A stretch of 64,000 nt of DNA, from contig NC_056000.1 in assembly GCF_018446385.1 (NCBI RefSeq), forward strand, positions 75,526,688 through 75,590,687. The letters run 5' to 3'. The stretch is from Zingiber officinale. Taxonomy: Eukaryota; Streptophyta; Magnoliopsida; Zingiberales; Zingiberaceae. The notes beneath the pieces are model-generated. The model had not been told where the DNA came from. It was given only the letters and a program-made list of their open reading frames with translations, and did no database searches. The position numbers and the translations under genes were made by a program. Positions 11,607-23,073 of the stretch are shown here, piece by piece. Positions within the stretch are counted from its first letter, which is position 1; each line of letters opens with the position of its first letter.

Positions 11607-12626
11607 CATTAGAGCAATCTCAATGGTCCGCACAACCATGTATTTTGGTATTTGGGCAAAAGATTTAAATTATGTTTACCCTCAATATTTGATATGTGTA
11701 TGTGAGTGTGTAGGTTTGCAGGATATACATATGACTCAACTTGATGGCTTCGAGTCCGATGAATGATGGAGCATCCGAGGGACCGTGGACAAGGCAACAA
11801 GGACAAGGAACGAGGGAAGCAACTTCAAGGCATACACGAAGGATGACATTGGGGACGAGTCACGAGCTTGAATGCATCTAAGGGACGAGAGCCAAAGGAA
11901 GTATGCTTGAAGGCAAGAGGTCAAAACTGCAAAGAAGAGTCAAGTGAGTCATGAAAGTCTGAGTGTGAGAGAAATGTACTCAGAAAGGGAAATCCTATGT
12001 TTAGGATTGTACCAGTCAATTGGTATTGGGACCAGTCGACTGGGGGTGAGCACAAAGAGTTTCTGTGCCCGAATGGCTGGAATCAGTCGACTGATATTGG
12101 CACCATTCGACTGGTAAAGAGTCGTTCGAGAGCCATTGGCCAGGCACCAGTCGACTGGTGCAAGGACCAGTTGACTGGTAACGATTAAATAGCAGAACTG
12201 TTTCTTTCCAAGCTCTATAAGATAGAGCTTGGGATGACTGGCCATGGTGATGAAATTAGACTTGGTTAAAGCCTAATTAGTAGCCACCAAAGTCTCAAAT
12301 GCTCATTATGTTCCAAGAGGTCTTGGTAAGAGTTGTGGTGAGGTTTCTCCACCCACAAGGAGATTTGAGATAGTCAAAGTTTGCTGAGGGCTAATCCGCC
12401 GAAGGATCGGGTCGTCCACCTCAAGGATAGTCGTGGAGTAAGAGACCTAATCCGAACCATGTTAAACAACGTGTAGTAATTTACTTGTTTTTTCTTTGTC
12501 TTTAGCTTTTGTATTTATGTTTGTATTGCTTATATTCCGTTGTGCTAACAAATACGTAGGAAACGATCGAGTTGGAGGCACCGTCTATCCAACCCCCCCT
12601 TCTAGCCGACCATCCGATCCTCAACA
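11607..12626 (+). mobile_element. Solo LTR between RNase H and integrase
   Basis: Same family as the LTRs at 25181 and 31126. It is flanked by TGCTT at 11602-11606 and 12627-12631. The 5' end reads CATTAGAGC where relatives read TGTTGGAGC: all differences are transitions, consistent with deamination decay. It ends TCCTCAACA. It carries ACCAGTCGACTGGT-type palindromes between 12009 and 12180 and the CCCCCCTTCTAG tail. The gypsy pol frame resumes directly after it. Confidence 0.85.
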
Positions 12627-13890
12627 TGCTTTACTTTCCATTTTAGATATGAAATTACTTGAATTTGAATATATCAAGGATTTATATACTAACGATGCTG
12701 ATTTTTCTAATATGTTCAAAGCATGCGGCAAGGTTGCATTTGGTAAGTACTATAGCCATGATGGGTTTTTATTTCGTGAAAATAGATTGTGTATGTCTAT
12801 GTGTTCGTTGCGTGAATTATTTACTAGGGAAGGCCATGGTGGTGGCTTGATGGGTCATTTTGGTATTACTAAGACTTTAGGGGTTTTACAGGATCATTTC
12901 TTTTGGCCTCATATGAAATGTGACATGGAGAGAATTTGTGAGAAGTGCATCACTTACAAACAAGCTAAATCTAAATTAAAACTCCATGGCCTGTATACTC
13001 CTTTGCCTATACCTAGTGAACCTTGGATTGATATTTCAATAGACTTTATTTTAGGATTACCCTAGACCAAGAGGGGGAGAAATTCAATTTTTGTTATAGT
13101 AGATAGGTTTTCCAAAATAGTGCATTTCATTCCATGTCATAAAACCGATGATGCATTGCATATATTTGAATTGTTCTTTAAAGAGGCTATTAGGTTGTAT
13201 GGCATGCCTAGGACCATTGCCTCAGATCGGGATGCAAAGTTTTTGAGTTATTTTTGGAAGACTATGTGGATTAAATTATGAACTAAATTATTGTTCTCTA
13301 CTACTTGTTACCCCCAAATTGATGGGCAAACTGAAGTATTCAATCGAACTTTGTCCTTTTTACTCTGTTCGGTCATTAACAAGAATTTGAGAATATAGAA
13401 AGATTGTTTACCTCATATTGGATTTGCTTACAATAAGAGCATACATTCTGCGACTCAATTTTCTCCATTTGAAATTATTTATGATTTCAATTCCTTGTCA
13501 CGATTATATTTGAGTCCTTTGGCTGTAAGTGACCATATAAACTTAGATGGTAAGCAGAAGGCCGAATTCGTAATAAAGATTCATGACCAAGCATGTTTGA
13601 ATATTAGGGGAAGAACCTAGTAATAAATACAACAAGCTAACAAGGGGCGCAAGAAAATTGTGTTTAAACCGGGAGAATGGATTTGGTTGTACCTCCGAAA
13701 GGAGCGACTTCCAGACAAACATCGTTCTAAACTTCTACCTTGAGGGGATGACCCATTTCATGTATTGAAGTGCATCAATGATAATGCCTACAAACTTGAA
13801 CTACAATGTGAGTATGGCGTACATTCTACTTTTAATATTATTGATTTGTCCCCATTTGATGCAGGTGATGATTTGAGGGTAAATCCTTTT
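12627..13890 (+). pseudogene. gypsy pol, 3' part: integrase
   Basis: The frame resumes after the solo LTR with the RNase H/integrase linker ([12 protein letters not shown]). It continues through an integrase zinc-binding region ([18 protein letters not shown]...C-E-K-C, about 12830-12950) and the catalytic core (SIDFILGLP at about 13045, then VIVDRFSK, with IASDRDAKF at about 13220). It ends in a C-terminal segment, GEWIWLYLRKERLPDKHRSKLLP, at about 13675-13740. Stops occur after FILGLP, in the core and after NIRGRT. A chromodomain is not evident. It would insert the element cDNA into the genome, but it is inactive here. Confidence 0.88.
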
Positions 13891-13904
13891 CAAGAAGGGG
13901 AGAA
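13891..13904 (+). promoter_or_regulatory. Polypurine tract of the gypsy element
   Basis: CAAGAAGGGGAGAA directly precedes the 3' LTR, the position of the plus-strand primer in LTR retrotransposons. Confidence 0.75.
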
Positions 13905-14459
13905 TGATGTATGCCCAAGGGATGAAGCAACGAGAGATCATTTATCACTTTCAGAAGGCCTAATTACAAGACTTCGAGCAAAGTGTTTCAAGGAAGCGCT
14001 AAACGGGCTAATCAAAGAACATTGGGGTAACTATGAGCAAGGAGAGACTAAGATAATCCCAATCGCTAATCATGGCCTAATCCACATATCGGGCGTATCC
14101 ATCCATGACTCGGCTGCGCTTAATGGAAGAATGCTAATAAGCATCGGAACTCGTTCATGCATGAAGACTTAAGTATTTTAGATTGTTTACATGAGGCATG
14201 CGACATTGAGACTCTAATTGTGCATGCATTTATTTTGTTTTGGGTTTCTAGATAGCTTTCATGAGGTATATGACATTGCGACTCTAATTGTACATGCATT
14301 TATTTTGTTTTGGGTTCCTAGATAGCTTTCATAAGGCATGAGATATTGAGACTCTAATTATGCATATATTCATTTTGTACTCTTTCTTGTTCACTCCCAT
14401 TATATAAGGGAGGGACATCTTCATATGAAGTAACTTAGTTTTGGTGAGATTTGTGTGCT

Positions 14460-16096
14460 TAATAATGAATGATCAGACATATTATTTTGGGGTTGTTATT
14501 TGGTGTTTTCATACATTTATATGTTTTAAATTACAATTTTTGTCATGTTTACAAAGCAAGGTTCGATATGAGGTTAATGATGATTTGTTTATCTTAATTC
14601 ATGATTTAGTCCTCATAATTTGAACTTGTAGGAGGTTGAAATTGATACATGACTTGAATTGAGTCAAGCCAATTCAAGAGGGAGTAACCCAATTCCAAGA
14701 GAAGTTCCACCAAATAGAAGCAACTCGTCTAAAGGAGCAAATCCATTGTGTTCAACCCAAGTCAAACCCCTACACTGAATCCCTAATTTCTCCATTGAAC
14801 TAGACCTAAATCCCCAAATAAATCCGGTTCAAACCAATGGTATAAAACCCGAAGAAATCGCGGATGAACAGTTGCTACGCTTTTGTTCATCGTGCCAGAA
14901 TTCTGCATTCACGTTTTCCTCTCCATCGTATCCCCCATCCTTCTTCCGATCAACTTCTCAAGGGCCAATCTTGGTGTGGAAGCTCAAGGAATCTTCTGGG
15001 CACTCTCTGGTGATCTGAAATCTCGCTGAGAGGTTTCTCCGGCAAGTTCTTTGTGTCTGAAGTTCTTCCTGCTGCCGCGGCTGGAAACGGCGGAGGGAGC
15101 AAACTTTCCATCCATCCTTCATCAACGATCACCGGAGGGGTTCTCCAGTGGTTCCTGACGTTCATCCGCCCATCAACAACTCCCCATTGCTTTGTTGGGT
15201 TCAGATCTATGATTCCCAGATTTTTTTCTCTGCATTTACAGCCCAGATTTACGATTGGAGTCAACGTTTGAGAGAGTTTCTTCAATTAAGACTTCAACCT
15301 CAGCTTAGAATCCAGTTAGCAGCTGTTTTCTCTTCTTCTCTGATTTCCGAAGCTGAGGATTTCAGTTTTGACCTCTTGTGTGACGCCAAGAAGTGTGGTG
15401 TTGAGAATTGGTTGTGTCTAATCATGGATTGACTCGATTCTGTTCTATTATGTTTTGCAACTTGTTTCTTTAGATCTTGCTCTTGAATTTCTATTTCTGC
15501 ACTATTAATTTCTACATTTAAGTCCAGTAAATTGATTTAGTAACTTTCGTGTTTAGGAATCGAATTTGGAATTCTTGTTCTGCTCTTTAATTCAACAATT
15601 TTGTTTCTGCAATTTTTTGCATTTGTGTTCTTATTTAGTTTCTGCAAATTTGTGTTAAGTTCCATTAGTTTATTTTATAATCTAGCATTGCTTTGTTAAG
15701 TTTCAGCCTTATTATATAGCAACCAGTTTTATTGAAAGTGCCAATTAGCTTAGATCTTGTAAGGGAATGGCTTAAGATAGTGGTGAATTGTTAAGGTTAT
15801 TCATTTAGGTTCAATTTCTGCATTTAATTAAATTTCATTTAATTGTAATTGTCTTTGTTAGTTTGCAATTTCTTCTGTAATTTAGGACCTAAATCAAAAA
15901 GAAACCCGACAATTCCCCAAATTCCATTGAGAAAACCCAAAAAAAAGTTTTGAATCTAAATTAAGCATTCAATTATTAGTTCCTCGATAGATTCGACTTG
16001 GACCCTAAACTACATCATTTCTTGAGTGAAGTTGTGGGGTTTCAAATACTTAATTAATTTGTAGTTCATTCATGACACTTAATTTTGGGCTTATCA
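14460..16096 (+). mobile_element. Probable solo LTR (Athila/Tat-like) in the 3' LTR
   Basis: About 1.64 kb not present in the 5' LTR. The right end, TTCATTCATGACACTTAATT then GGGCTTATCA, resembles the 3' ends of Athila/Tat-type gypsy LTRs. A TATAAAACCC promoter-like motif lies near 14851. The left end reads TAATAATG, so the canonical TG may have changed. Flanks GTGCT and ATTCT agree at only three of five bases, so the target duplication is weak. Short frames inside (for example 15053-15271) match no recognised protein. Confidence 0.5.
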
Positions 16097-16119
16097 ATTC
16101 TCTCTTAGTTCTTGAAATG

Positions 16120-16306
16120 ATGGTTAAGACATGGGGTGTTGCCACATGAGGTCTTGGGGTCGAAACTCGGCGTGACCGAGCATGACCTCTCCCATGTCTT
16201 GGACATTTGCACTAATGGCTAGTAGCCACCCGTGATTTACCTCCTCCGTGTTGGCCTAGGGACGGGTTGGCGGGGGCGCTGGGGGCGAGCAAATCGCCTT
16301 TTGCCA
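16120..16306 (+). mobile_element. tRNA-derived SINE candidate
   Basis: A 187-bp insertion bounded by the direct repeat CTTGAAA (16113-16119 and 16307-16313); the other LTR has the empty site (TTTCTTGAAAGGAC). Near the 5' end there is a GGTTAAGACATGG stretch resembling an RNA polymerase III A box. About 30 bases on, GGGGTCGAAACTC resembles a B box (GGTTCGANNCC). The 3' end is CCTTTTGCCA with no poly(A). Size, variable-length target duplication and internal promoter fit a plant SINE. Confidence 0.72.
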
Positions 16307-16521
16307 CTTGAAAGGACTTCTGAATTTATCGAGTTAACTCTCGTGACGTTCAACCCATCGAAACTTATCACCCCTAGTGTTGCGTTTCCTTTTCTTTCGT
16401 AGACTTGGTTCATGTCAATTCTTGGTTACGGGTCAAGACTCACACTCTTGTCTTCTAGTTCTTGGGGTTCTATACATTATTGTCTCGAGTTCTATTATAT
16501 TTATTGGTCGAGTTCGTATCA

Positions 16522-16948
16522 GAGTCGCTGGTCTATGAGGCATGCGCCCGTCTATGGCTGCGTCCGCTACATCACCTCCCTCTAGCACACCCTCCGCCAG
16601 GTACAGATCAAGCTCCACAACGCCAAGCGCAAGGTCATCGCCGCCTTCCCGCATCTGCTCCTACATACCCTAGCTCTGTCGTCCTTCGGCATGGAACACG
16701 ACCTCGTCGTTACCGAAGCGACGCAGCAGACGTACATCTCGATGCGCCACCACCACCACCACCACCATCACCACCAGCAAATGGAGCAGGAAATGGCGAT
16801 GAGGAGGAGCTACGAGCAGCTGCAGCCGGATGCCATGAGCTTCAATGGCGGCAAGCAAATGGGCGACGTCGTGGTGGGGGCGCTGTGGTCATTCCACCCT
16901 ACCTTCAGCAAGCCACATGGCTCCATCAACTTGAATCATTTTCCTTGA
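16522..16948 (+). pseudogene. LBD pseudogene, 3' part
   Basis: Directly after the target duplication, the sequence continues the LOB domain. ESLVYEACAR is followed, in another frame, by VYGCVRYITSL, the conserved YGC block at the end of the domain. About four residues (the usual VRDP) are missing between them and the frame shifts. A TAG interrupts where the family has a Gln (SL*HTLRQVQIKL). The tail contains nine consecutive His residues (about 16748-16774) and ends at TGA 16946-16948 after GSINLNHFP. With the missing ATG and the frameshift upstream, the gene was or became non-functional independently of the retrotransposon. Confidence 0.85.
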
Positions 16949-16992
16949 AATAGATTCATTATTAGAGCTAATAAAATTTTATTAATTATAAT

Positions 16993-18191
16993 TGATCTTG
17001 TCCGAAAGTCGAAGAGACGGAAAACTAGGGATGTGGCGCTCACGCTGACCTCCTATGAACTCCGCGTGGACCTGCAACACATACTACGTTAGTGACGAGC
17101 CAGGGAAGGGGTCCCTAGCGTTGGCCCTGCGACACTCAAGTCAGTCACCGACGATGAAGTGGAAAATAGAGCAACAAGAAAACTACTGTAGCGCAAACAG
17201 TGAATATCGCATACATCTGTTGATGCTTGGATCCCCATTTATATAGAGCTTCGGTAGCACACATGTACGCTTCCCAAGTCGAGCACACTTATCAAAGTTT
17301 TCCATGAAAAAAGACGTGTCAGTAAAGTGTCTCTGACCCAGTACGTTAACGGGTCGAGCATATCTCTGAAGTAGATATCATCAGAAGTGTACTGCTAGGT
17401 CGAGCGGGTTGGCCGCTCAGTCGGAATTCCGCCGCCCTGGTGCCTCGTCTGGTCGGCCATAACCTTGCTGTTCCTCCGTGTGTGTATGCTCGACCGAAGA
17501 TCCACTGTGTTATTGTTGAAGCTGATACCAGGCCGAGCGGGTTAGCCACTCGACCAAAGTTGAATTTTACGTATTAAACTCTGCTGTTTGGCCGAGCGGG
17601 GTAGCCGCTTAGCTCAGCTTTGACCCATTGTCTCTGAGCACGGTTGTTTCCTGTTGCCAAGCCGAGCGGAGTAGCCATTTAGCTCGACTTTTGCACATTG
17701 TCTTCCTTGAGCGTCGGTTGTTTGATTGCTCTCCGTGTCGAAGGCGACGTTGGGTCGCAACCTTCTCCTCGGTTGGGGCATACTTCGCCCGACCGACCGA
17801 AGATCCACTGTGTTATTGTTGAAGCTGATACCAGGCCGAGCGGGTTAGCCACTCGACCAAAGTTGAATTTTACGTATTAAACTCTGCTGTTTGGCCGAGC
17901 GGGGTAGCCGCTTAGCTCAGCTTTGACCCATTGTCTCTGAGCACGGTTGTTTCCTGTTGCCAAGCCGAGCGGAGTAGCCATTTAGCTCGACTTTTGCACA
18001 TTGTCTTCCTTGAGCGTCGGTTGTTTGATTGCTCTCCGTGTCGAAGGCGACGTTGGGTCACAACCTTCTCCTCGGTTGGGGCATACTTCGCCCGACCGAC
18101 CGATGTCATCTATGCGTTGACCGCCTTGACTTTGACTTCCTTTGACCTCTACTGTGGTAACAGGATGTGACCATTCATCATTACCACATCA
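16993..18191 (+). mobile_element. Solo LTR downstream of the LBD relic
   Basis: It starts TGATCTTGTCCG and ends ACCACATCA. It is flanked by the 5-bp duplication ATAAT (16988-16992 and 18192-18196). No retrotransposon coding sequence is present. It is GC-richer than its surroundings and has repeated GGCCGAGCGGG-TAGCCRCT motifs. A 302-bp segment is duplicated in tandem (see 17499-18102). It lies in what would be the 3' flank of the LBD gene. Confidence 0.85.
17499..18102 (+). repeat. 302-bp tandem duplication inside the solo LTR
   Basis: 17499-17800 and 17801-18102 are near-identical by eye; the only difference I noticed is GGGTCGCAAC versus GGGTCACAAC. Each copy contains three GCCGAGCGG-type motifs. 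The near identity points to a recent duplication, or possibly an assembly effect. Confidence 0.92.
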
Positions 18192-18196
18192 ATAAT

Positions 18197-18550
18197 ATAC
18201 ATGTTTATAAATAAAATAGGGTTTTGTTAGATTTTACATAACAATAATCTATATCTTTTCTCTTTAAAATAATATATCTTTCCTATTTAAAATAAAAGAA
18301 ATAGGGCATCTTTTACCACAAATTCCCAAGAGGCACATTTCAAGTTTTGTCCAAAGATCCCAGTTTTATTTCACACTTGATTTCAATTTTACCTCTTACC
18401 ATTAATGACTTTTCCTCTTCTTTGTATTTTTTCTCATTTACATGTAATATTTATCCCTTAAGAAGTTAAGATATAGGATGTTATCATATTACTTCGGATC
18501 AAAACTAGTAATCATCCATAATTTACCTTCTCTATGTTAGACACCTATTA
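18197..18550. other. AT-rich intergenic DNA
   Basis: No coding sequence. GGGCATCTTTTACCACAAATT at 18305-18325 resembles the terminus of a Mutator-like MITE, but no partner end was identified. Confidence 0.4.
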
Positions 18551-19801
18551 CATATTTACATATAATATTTAATTTCTTATCTTCTCTTTCCTCTAAAATT
18601 AATCTAAATTTTAATAAACACTCTAAACTTGTTTATTTTTAATTTTTAATTTTAATTTAAAACTTTAATAAAAATAATAAAATATCAAAAAAAATAAAAT
18701 ATCAAAAATATTTTTTTTTTAATATCTTCTATTTTAAAATATAATTATAAAAAATAATAAAATAAAATTAATAAAGTTGATTTTATTAATAAAATAAAAA
18801 AATAAAAACTACTTTAGTCTGGCCACCTCAATTTAAATAACAACATCGATATGATATTGGTTCCGAAGACTAAGATAAAAGTATCATGAAAATTTCAAAT
18901 CATCTTAAGCACTTTTAGGAGGGTTTTAAAACAGTAAACGAGAACTTTTTTAGACTTAGGTTCACCTAATAAATATAAAGGAGTTGGAATGAGTTCGATC
19001 ATCATCAATGGGTTTTGACCAAAATCTATTAATGGACCTAGGAGATTCAAATTTCTAAAAACTTAAAATGAGATGGAAGAGATGAGTGTGTAGAAGTGAG
19101 ATATGGTCATAAATCCTGGTCTTGAGTCTCATACACGAAGTTATAGACCCGTGCCAATTAACACAATGTCTAAAACTTTCTAAACCTTCTAAGTAATATC
19201 AGAAATCATTTAAAATTATAATAGAGGGCACCCTTGGATTCTAGGGCACTATAGAAACCTACAGAAGTTGGAATGTGTCTGATCAAAATTCTCTAGACCT
19301 AAATGTCTTAGATTTTTAAATTTTTGTAATGAGATGGAAATGTGAAGTGTGTAGAATGTAAATTTGGTGAGAAATCTTAGTTATGAGTTTTCTATATGAA
19401 GTTATAGGCCTGTATCAATTAACACAAAGTCTGGAACTTTCTAAACCTTTTGAGTAATACTAAGAATTTTTTATGATGATAACAAAAGTCATCCTTGGAT
19501 TCCAAGAAACTGTAGAAACCTACAAGAGTTAAAATGAGCCTGATCAGAGCTTTTTAAATCCATCAATGAATTTTGACCAAAATTCATTGATGGATCTAGA
19601 CGATTTGAATTTTTGAAATTTTATAACAAGATAGAAGTATGGAGTGTGTAGAAAGTATATATGGTGTCCAATCTTGATCCTAATACACATAGGGAAATTA
19701 TAATCGTGTCTTAACCAGCATAGATTGTGGTTATGGTCTTCAAAGACCAGCTATGGTACTGGTCTTCAGAAACAAGAACCATAGTGTTAGTCAATATCTT
19801 A

Positions 19802-20752
19802 GGTGATGTTTGGTTTAGGAGTTTGGGAATGAGAGAATGGATTCATTCCCAAACCTTGTATTTGATTGATGGGAATGAAATTAAAATTTTGGAATGAAAC
19901 CTAAAAATTTGGGTATTGATGAAGCTCACCTCCTCCCTTGGGTTATAATGAGAATGAGAATGAGAGTTAAGTTTTAGATGAAAATATCCTTAATATATTT
20001 GTTCAAATTTTCTTTCATATCACTTTCTCTCTCCTTATTCTCTCTCATCATATTTTCTCTTTCCTCCATCTCTTTTATCATACACTCTCTCTCTCCTAAT
20101 TTTCTCTCATTACATTTTCTCTCTCTTCATTCTCTCTCATTATACATTCTCGCTCATCGTACTTTCTCTCTCTTCATCCTCTCTCATCATGCTTTTTCTA
20201 CCATTACACTCTTTTTTCATTTTTTCTCATCACACTGTTTTCTCTCTTTATTCTCTTCCATCATACTTTCTCTTCTCATCATCTCTCATCATGTTTTCTC
20301 TCTTTTCTTATTTTTCCTCATCACACTCTCTCTCATCATGCTTTCTCTCTCCTTAATTTCTCTCATCGCACGCTCTCTTCTCATTTTCTTTCATCACACT
20401 TTCTCTTTCTTTATTCTCTTTCATCATATTTTCTCTCTCCTCATTCTCTTTCATTATGCTCTTTCTCATCCACTCTTTTTTTCCATTTTCTTTCATCATA
20501 CTTTTCCTTTCTTCATTCTTTCCATCATATTTTTTCGCTCATCACACTTTCTCTCTCATCATATTTTTCTCTCACATCTATTTTTTTTTTATTTTCCTCT
20601 AATGGTAAAAAAGAAAATTTTGATTTATTCTGATAGAAAATATTAAATTAACTAAACATTATTTTTAAGAGTGATATTCATGTTCATTCTTATTCCACAA
20701 TATTATAATTTCTATTATCATTCGGATTCTTAGGAAAAAATCAAACATCACC
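19802..20752. mobile_element. Tourist/Harbinger-type element with a pyrimidine tract
   Basis: Terminal inverted repeats GGTGATGTTTG and CAAACATCACC are flanked by TTA (19799-19801 and 20753-20755), the PIF/Harbinger target duplication. The interior (about 19995-20600) is a long TCTC/ATCAT pyrimidine-rich repeat on the plus strand. A 222-codon frame across that repeat is low-complexity and not a gene. Confidence 0.82.
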
Positions 20753-20755
20753 TTA

Positions 20756-22146
20756 ATTTATGAAACTTTCAATTCAGAATTCAAAGTTTTATTTATTTTC
20801 ACTAAACTCTCATTAATTAAGACAATATAATCAATCAATTGACTAGCATAATATGAACAAGAAGTAGCGTATAATGTAAAGTTTTATTTGAATATGACAA
20901 GTTAATCTAGTATCAATATAAAAATGTATGGACTTAGAGATAACAATTGATGCAGAAAATACATTTGGTCTAAATATTAAATAGTTCTAGTACAAGAAAT
21001 TATATTATAATGTATGTCAAGTATTACATTGATATAAGTATTAGACACTCATTTCTTTCTAAATTTGACCACAATAATTATTGGTAATGACAATATATTG
21101 TGTTGAATTTTTAAAGTGTTTATGTGAGACTTAAAGATTTGGAGAAGCCGTTAAAGCACCCCAAAAAAAATGAAAAATATTTGCATTAAATCCGACAAGA
21201 GACGGAGAAATGTAGTCCAATTCTCAAGTTTTTAAAAAAATATGAGTGGTATATCTATTTCTTAAAAACAGCCAACAGAAAAAAGGAATACTTGTAACTT
21301 GCACTCATATGCGGTTTCACCGTGGATTTGTCATTACCTTAATCTTTTCGTATTGAAAATCAGAATAATAATGAAAAGAAAATTATTATATTAAACTAGA
21401 AACTAAGAAGATGCTATTTTGTCAAAATATTGAGTCGAGAGTGACCAACATGTTAGTTTCGGAAGACCAATTGGTCTTCGGATATTAGTACCCTAGTCTA
21501 TGCTAATTGACACATGATTATAATTTCTTCTACATGTATTGGGACCAAGATTATACATCATATATATCTTCTATACACTATATATTTTCATCTTACTGTA
21601 AAATTTCAGAAATCCAAGTCGTTCAATGAATTTCAAACTTAGAGAGCTTTGATCGGACTTATTATAACTCCTGTAGATTTCTACAGTTCCCTAGAATCCA
21701 AGAATGATTTCTGTTATCATAATAGATTTTCAATAATACTCAAGGTTTAGAAAATTTCAGACTTCATATCAACTGACACGAGTCTATAACTCCATGTAGG
21801 AGACTCAAAATAAAAATTTCTTACCATATCTACCTTATATAGACTCCATACTTCCATCTCATTACAAAAATTCAAAAATTCAAAAATTCAAGTCATCTAG
21901 GTCTATTAATGAGTTTTGACTCAAACATATTAATAGACCAAGAGAGATTCGATCGGACTCATTCTAACTCATGTAGGTTTATGCAGTGCCCTAGAGTCTA
22001 CGGGTGTCCTCCGTTATCATTGTAAAAGATTTTCAGTATTGCTTAGAAGGTTTAGAAAATTTCAAACTTTGTATCAATTGACGTGGATCTATAACTTCGT
22101 ATAGGAGACACAGGACCAGAATTTCTTACCATATCTCCCTTCTACA
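20756..22146. other. Non-coding part of E1
   Basis: AT-rich sequence followed by two of the inverted sub-repeats (about 21530-21800 and 21800-22140). No gene. The sub-repeats contain the GGTCTATTAAT/ATTAATAGACC hairpin at 21900-21939. Confidence 0.5.
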
Positions 22147-22167
22147 CACCACAAGAAAAAGCAGCGG

Positions 22168-22425
22168 GAAATACCGACGAAAATTTTTTTCCGTCGGTGA
22201 TTTTTGACAGAAATATTTTTTCGCCAGTATATTTAGGAATTCCGACGGAATTAGATTTTTCCATTGGTATATTTTGGATTCCCGATGAAATGAGGTTTTT
22301 TCGTCGGTAATGGGCAAAATTTTATTGGGGCTAAAATTAGGGTTTACCGACGGAAAATAAATTCCGTCGGTAACCTAAAGATTACCAACAAAAAAAATCA
22401 TTCCGTCGGTAATCCTGACTAAAAT
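22168..22425. repeat. Left subterminal repeats of the CACTA element
   Basis: At least six copies of ACCGACGGAA or its complement TTCCGTCGGT and variants occur in this stretch, in both orientations. In En/Spm elements such motifs are bound by the element's DNA-binding protein. Confidence 0.85.
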
Positions 22426-22429
22426 ACCT

Positions 22430-23070
22430 AGGTTATGTAGCCAATCCTTTTTGCCTTCACTCACGCGACCTTCCTTCTCCTCCGATCTCTTGAGCTCCAG
22501 TGATTCGGTACGTTTCCCTCTTTCTCCCTCTTCTAGACGTCGGCAGTGACTGGCAGGGCAAACCGTGGCTGGAGGCTGTGGCGGTTGCCGCAGGCTGTGC
22601 TAGTGCGCACGGGTTGGCGGTTGTGTCAGCCGCTAGTACGTAGCTGCCGACATGCTGCTGGTGGGTCTTATTGCACCACTAGCGGCCATCAGCATGCGAT
22701 TGACTTCTTTGCTAGTTGTCAGTGCATAGGTTGGGTAGCCAGTGGCTTGTTCCTATTGAATTTATCATAACATGCCATTTTTTTAAATTGATTTTAGCTA
22801 AATTTTATTTCTATTGCAGTATACTGCATTTGCTTCTCTTGTCCAGTTGCACTATACATATTCAGGTATAATTTACATGGTTGAATTTAGATGTAAATTA
22901 AGTTAATATTTTGATATATAACATGATATGATTAGTGTAAGCTATGATCTAACCTATTATGTTGTTAAATGGAATCTACTCGTACTATATTATGTTTGAT
23001 AACTTTAGTTAAGGTTAAATTAAATTGTATAAATTTAATAGTGTTTTAAATTGTATTCCCATTAAGTGAC
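22430..23070 (+). other. CACTA leader region
   Basis: A pyrimidine-rich stretch (22465-22535) is followed by GC-rich then AT-rich sequence without a recognisable protein. Position suggests promoter, 5' UTR and a first intron of the transposase gene. A 74-codon frame at 22546-22770 is not recognised. Confidence 0.4.
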
Positions 23071-23073
23071 AAT

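Larger units (their letters stand above)
3029..16521 (+). mobile_element. Ty3/gypsy LTR retrotransposon, degenerate, inserted in the LBD gene
   Basis: A 13.5-kb element bounded by TG...CA LTRs and a 5-bp target duplication GAGTC (3024-3028 and 16522-16526). The order LTR, tRNA-Met-type primer site, gag with zinc knuckle, protease, reverse transcriptase, RNase H, integrase, purine tract, LTR is the Ty3/gypsy order. All coding parts carry stops or frame breaks (for example a W codon read as TAG in reverse transcriptase, and stops in integrase), so it is immobile by itself. Six later insertions lie within it: a MITE (3297-3609), an LTR (5743-6803), a TRIM array (7397-8964), solo LTR (11607-12626), an LTR-like block (14460-16096) and a SINE (16120-16306). 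Clade is not certain. Confidence 0.93.
13905..16521 (+). repeat. 3' LTR of the gypsy element, enlarged by two insertions
   Basis: It starts TGATGTATGCCC and ends CGTATCA like the 5' LTR. Compared with that copy it carries extra sequence from 14460 to 16096 and a SINE at 16120-16306. It lacks the MITE found in the 5' LTR. Net of insertions both LTRs are near 780 bp. It is followed by the target duplication GAGTC and then LBD coding sequence. Confidence 0.9.

Noticed and set aside
15053..15432. 72- and 94-codon frames in the 14460-16096 insertion
   Set aside because: Overlapping frames without recognisable domains inside an LTR-like block.
19978..20646. 222-codon frame rich in Ser, Leu, Phe and His
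   Set aside because: It is the translation of a TCTC/ATCAT-type pyrimidine repeat inside a Tourist-like element; no domain and no gene structure.
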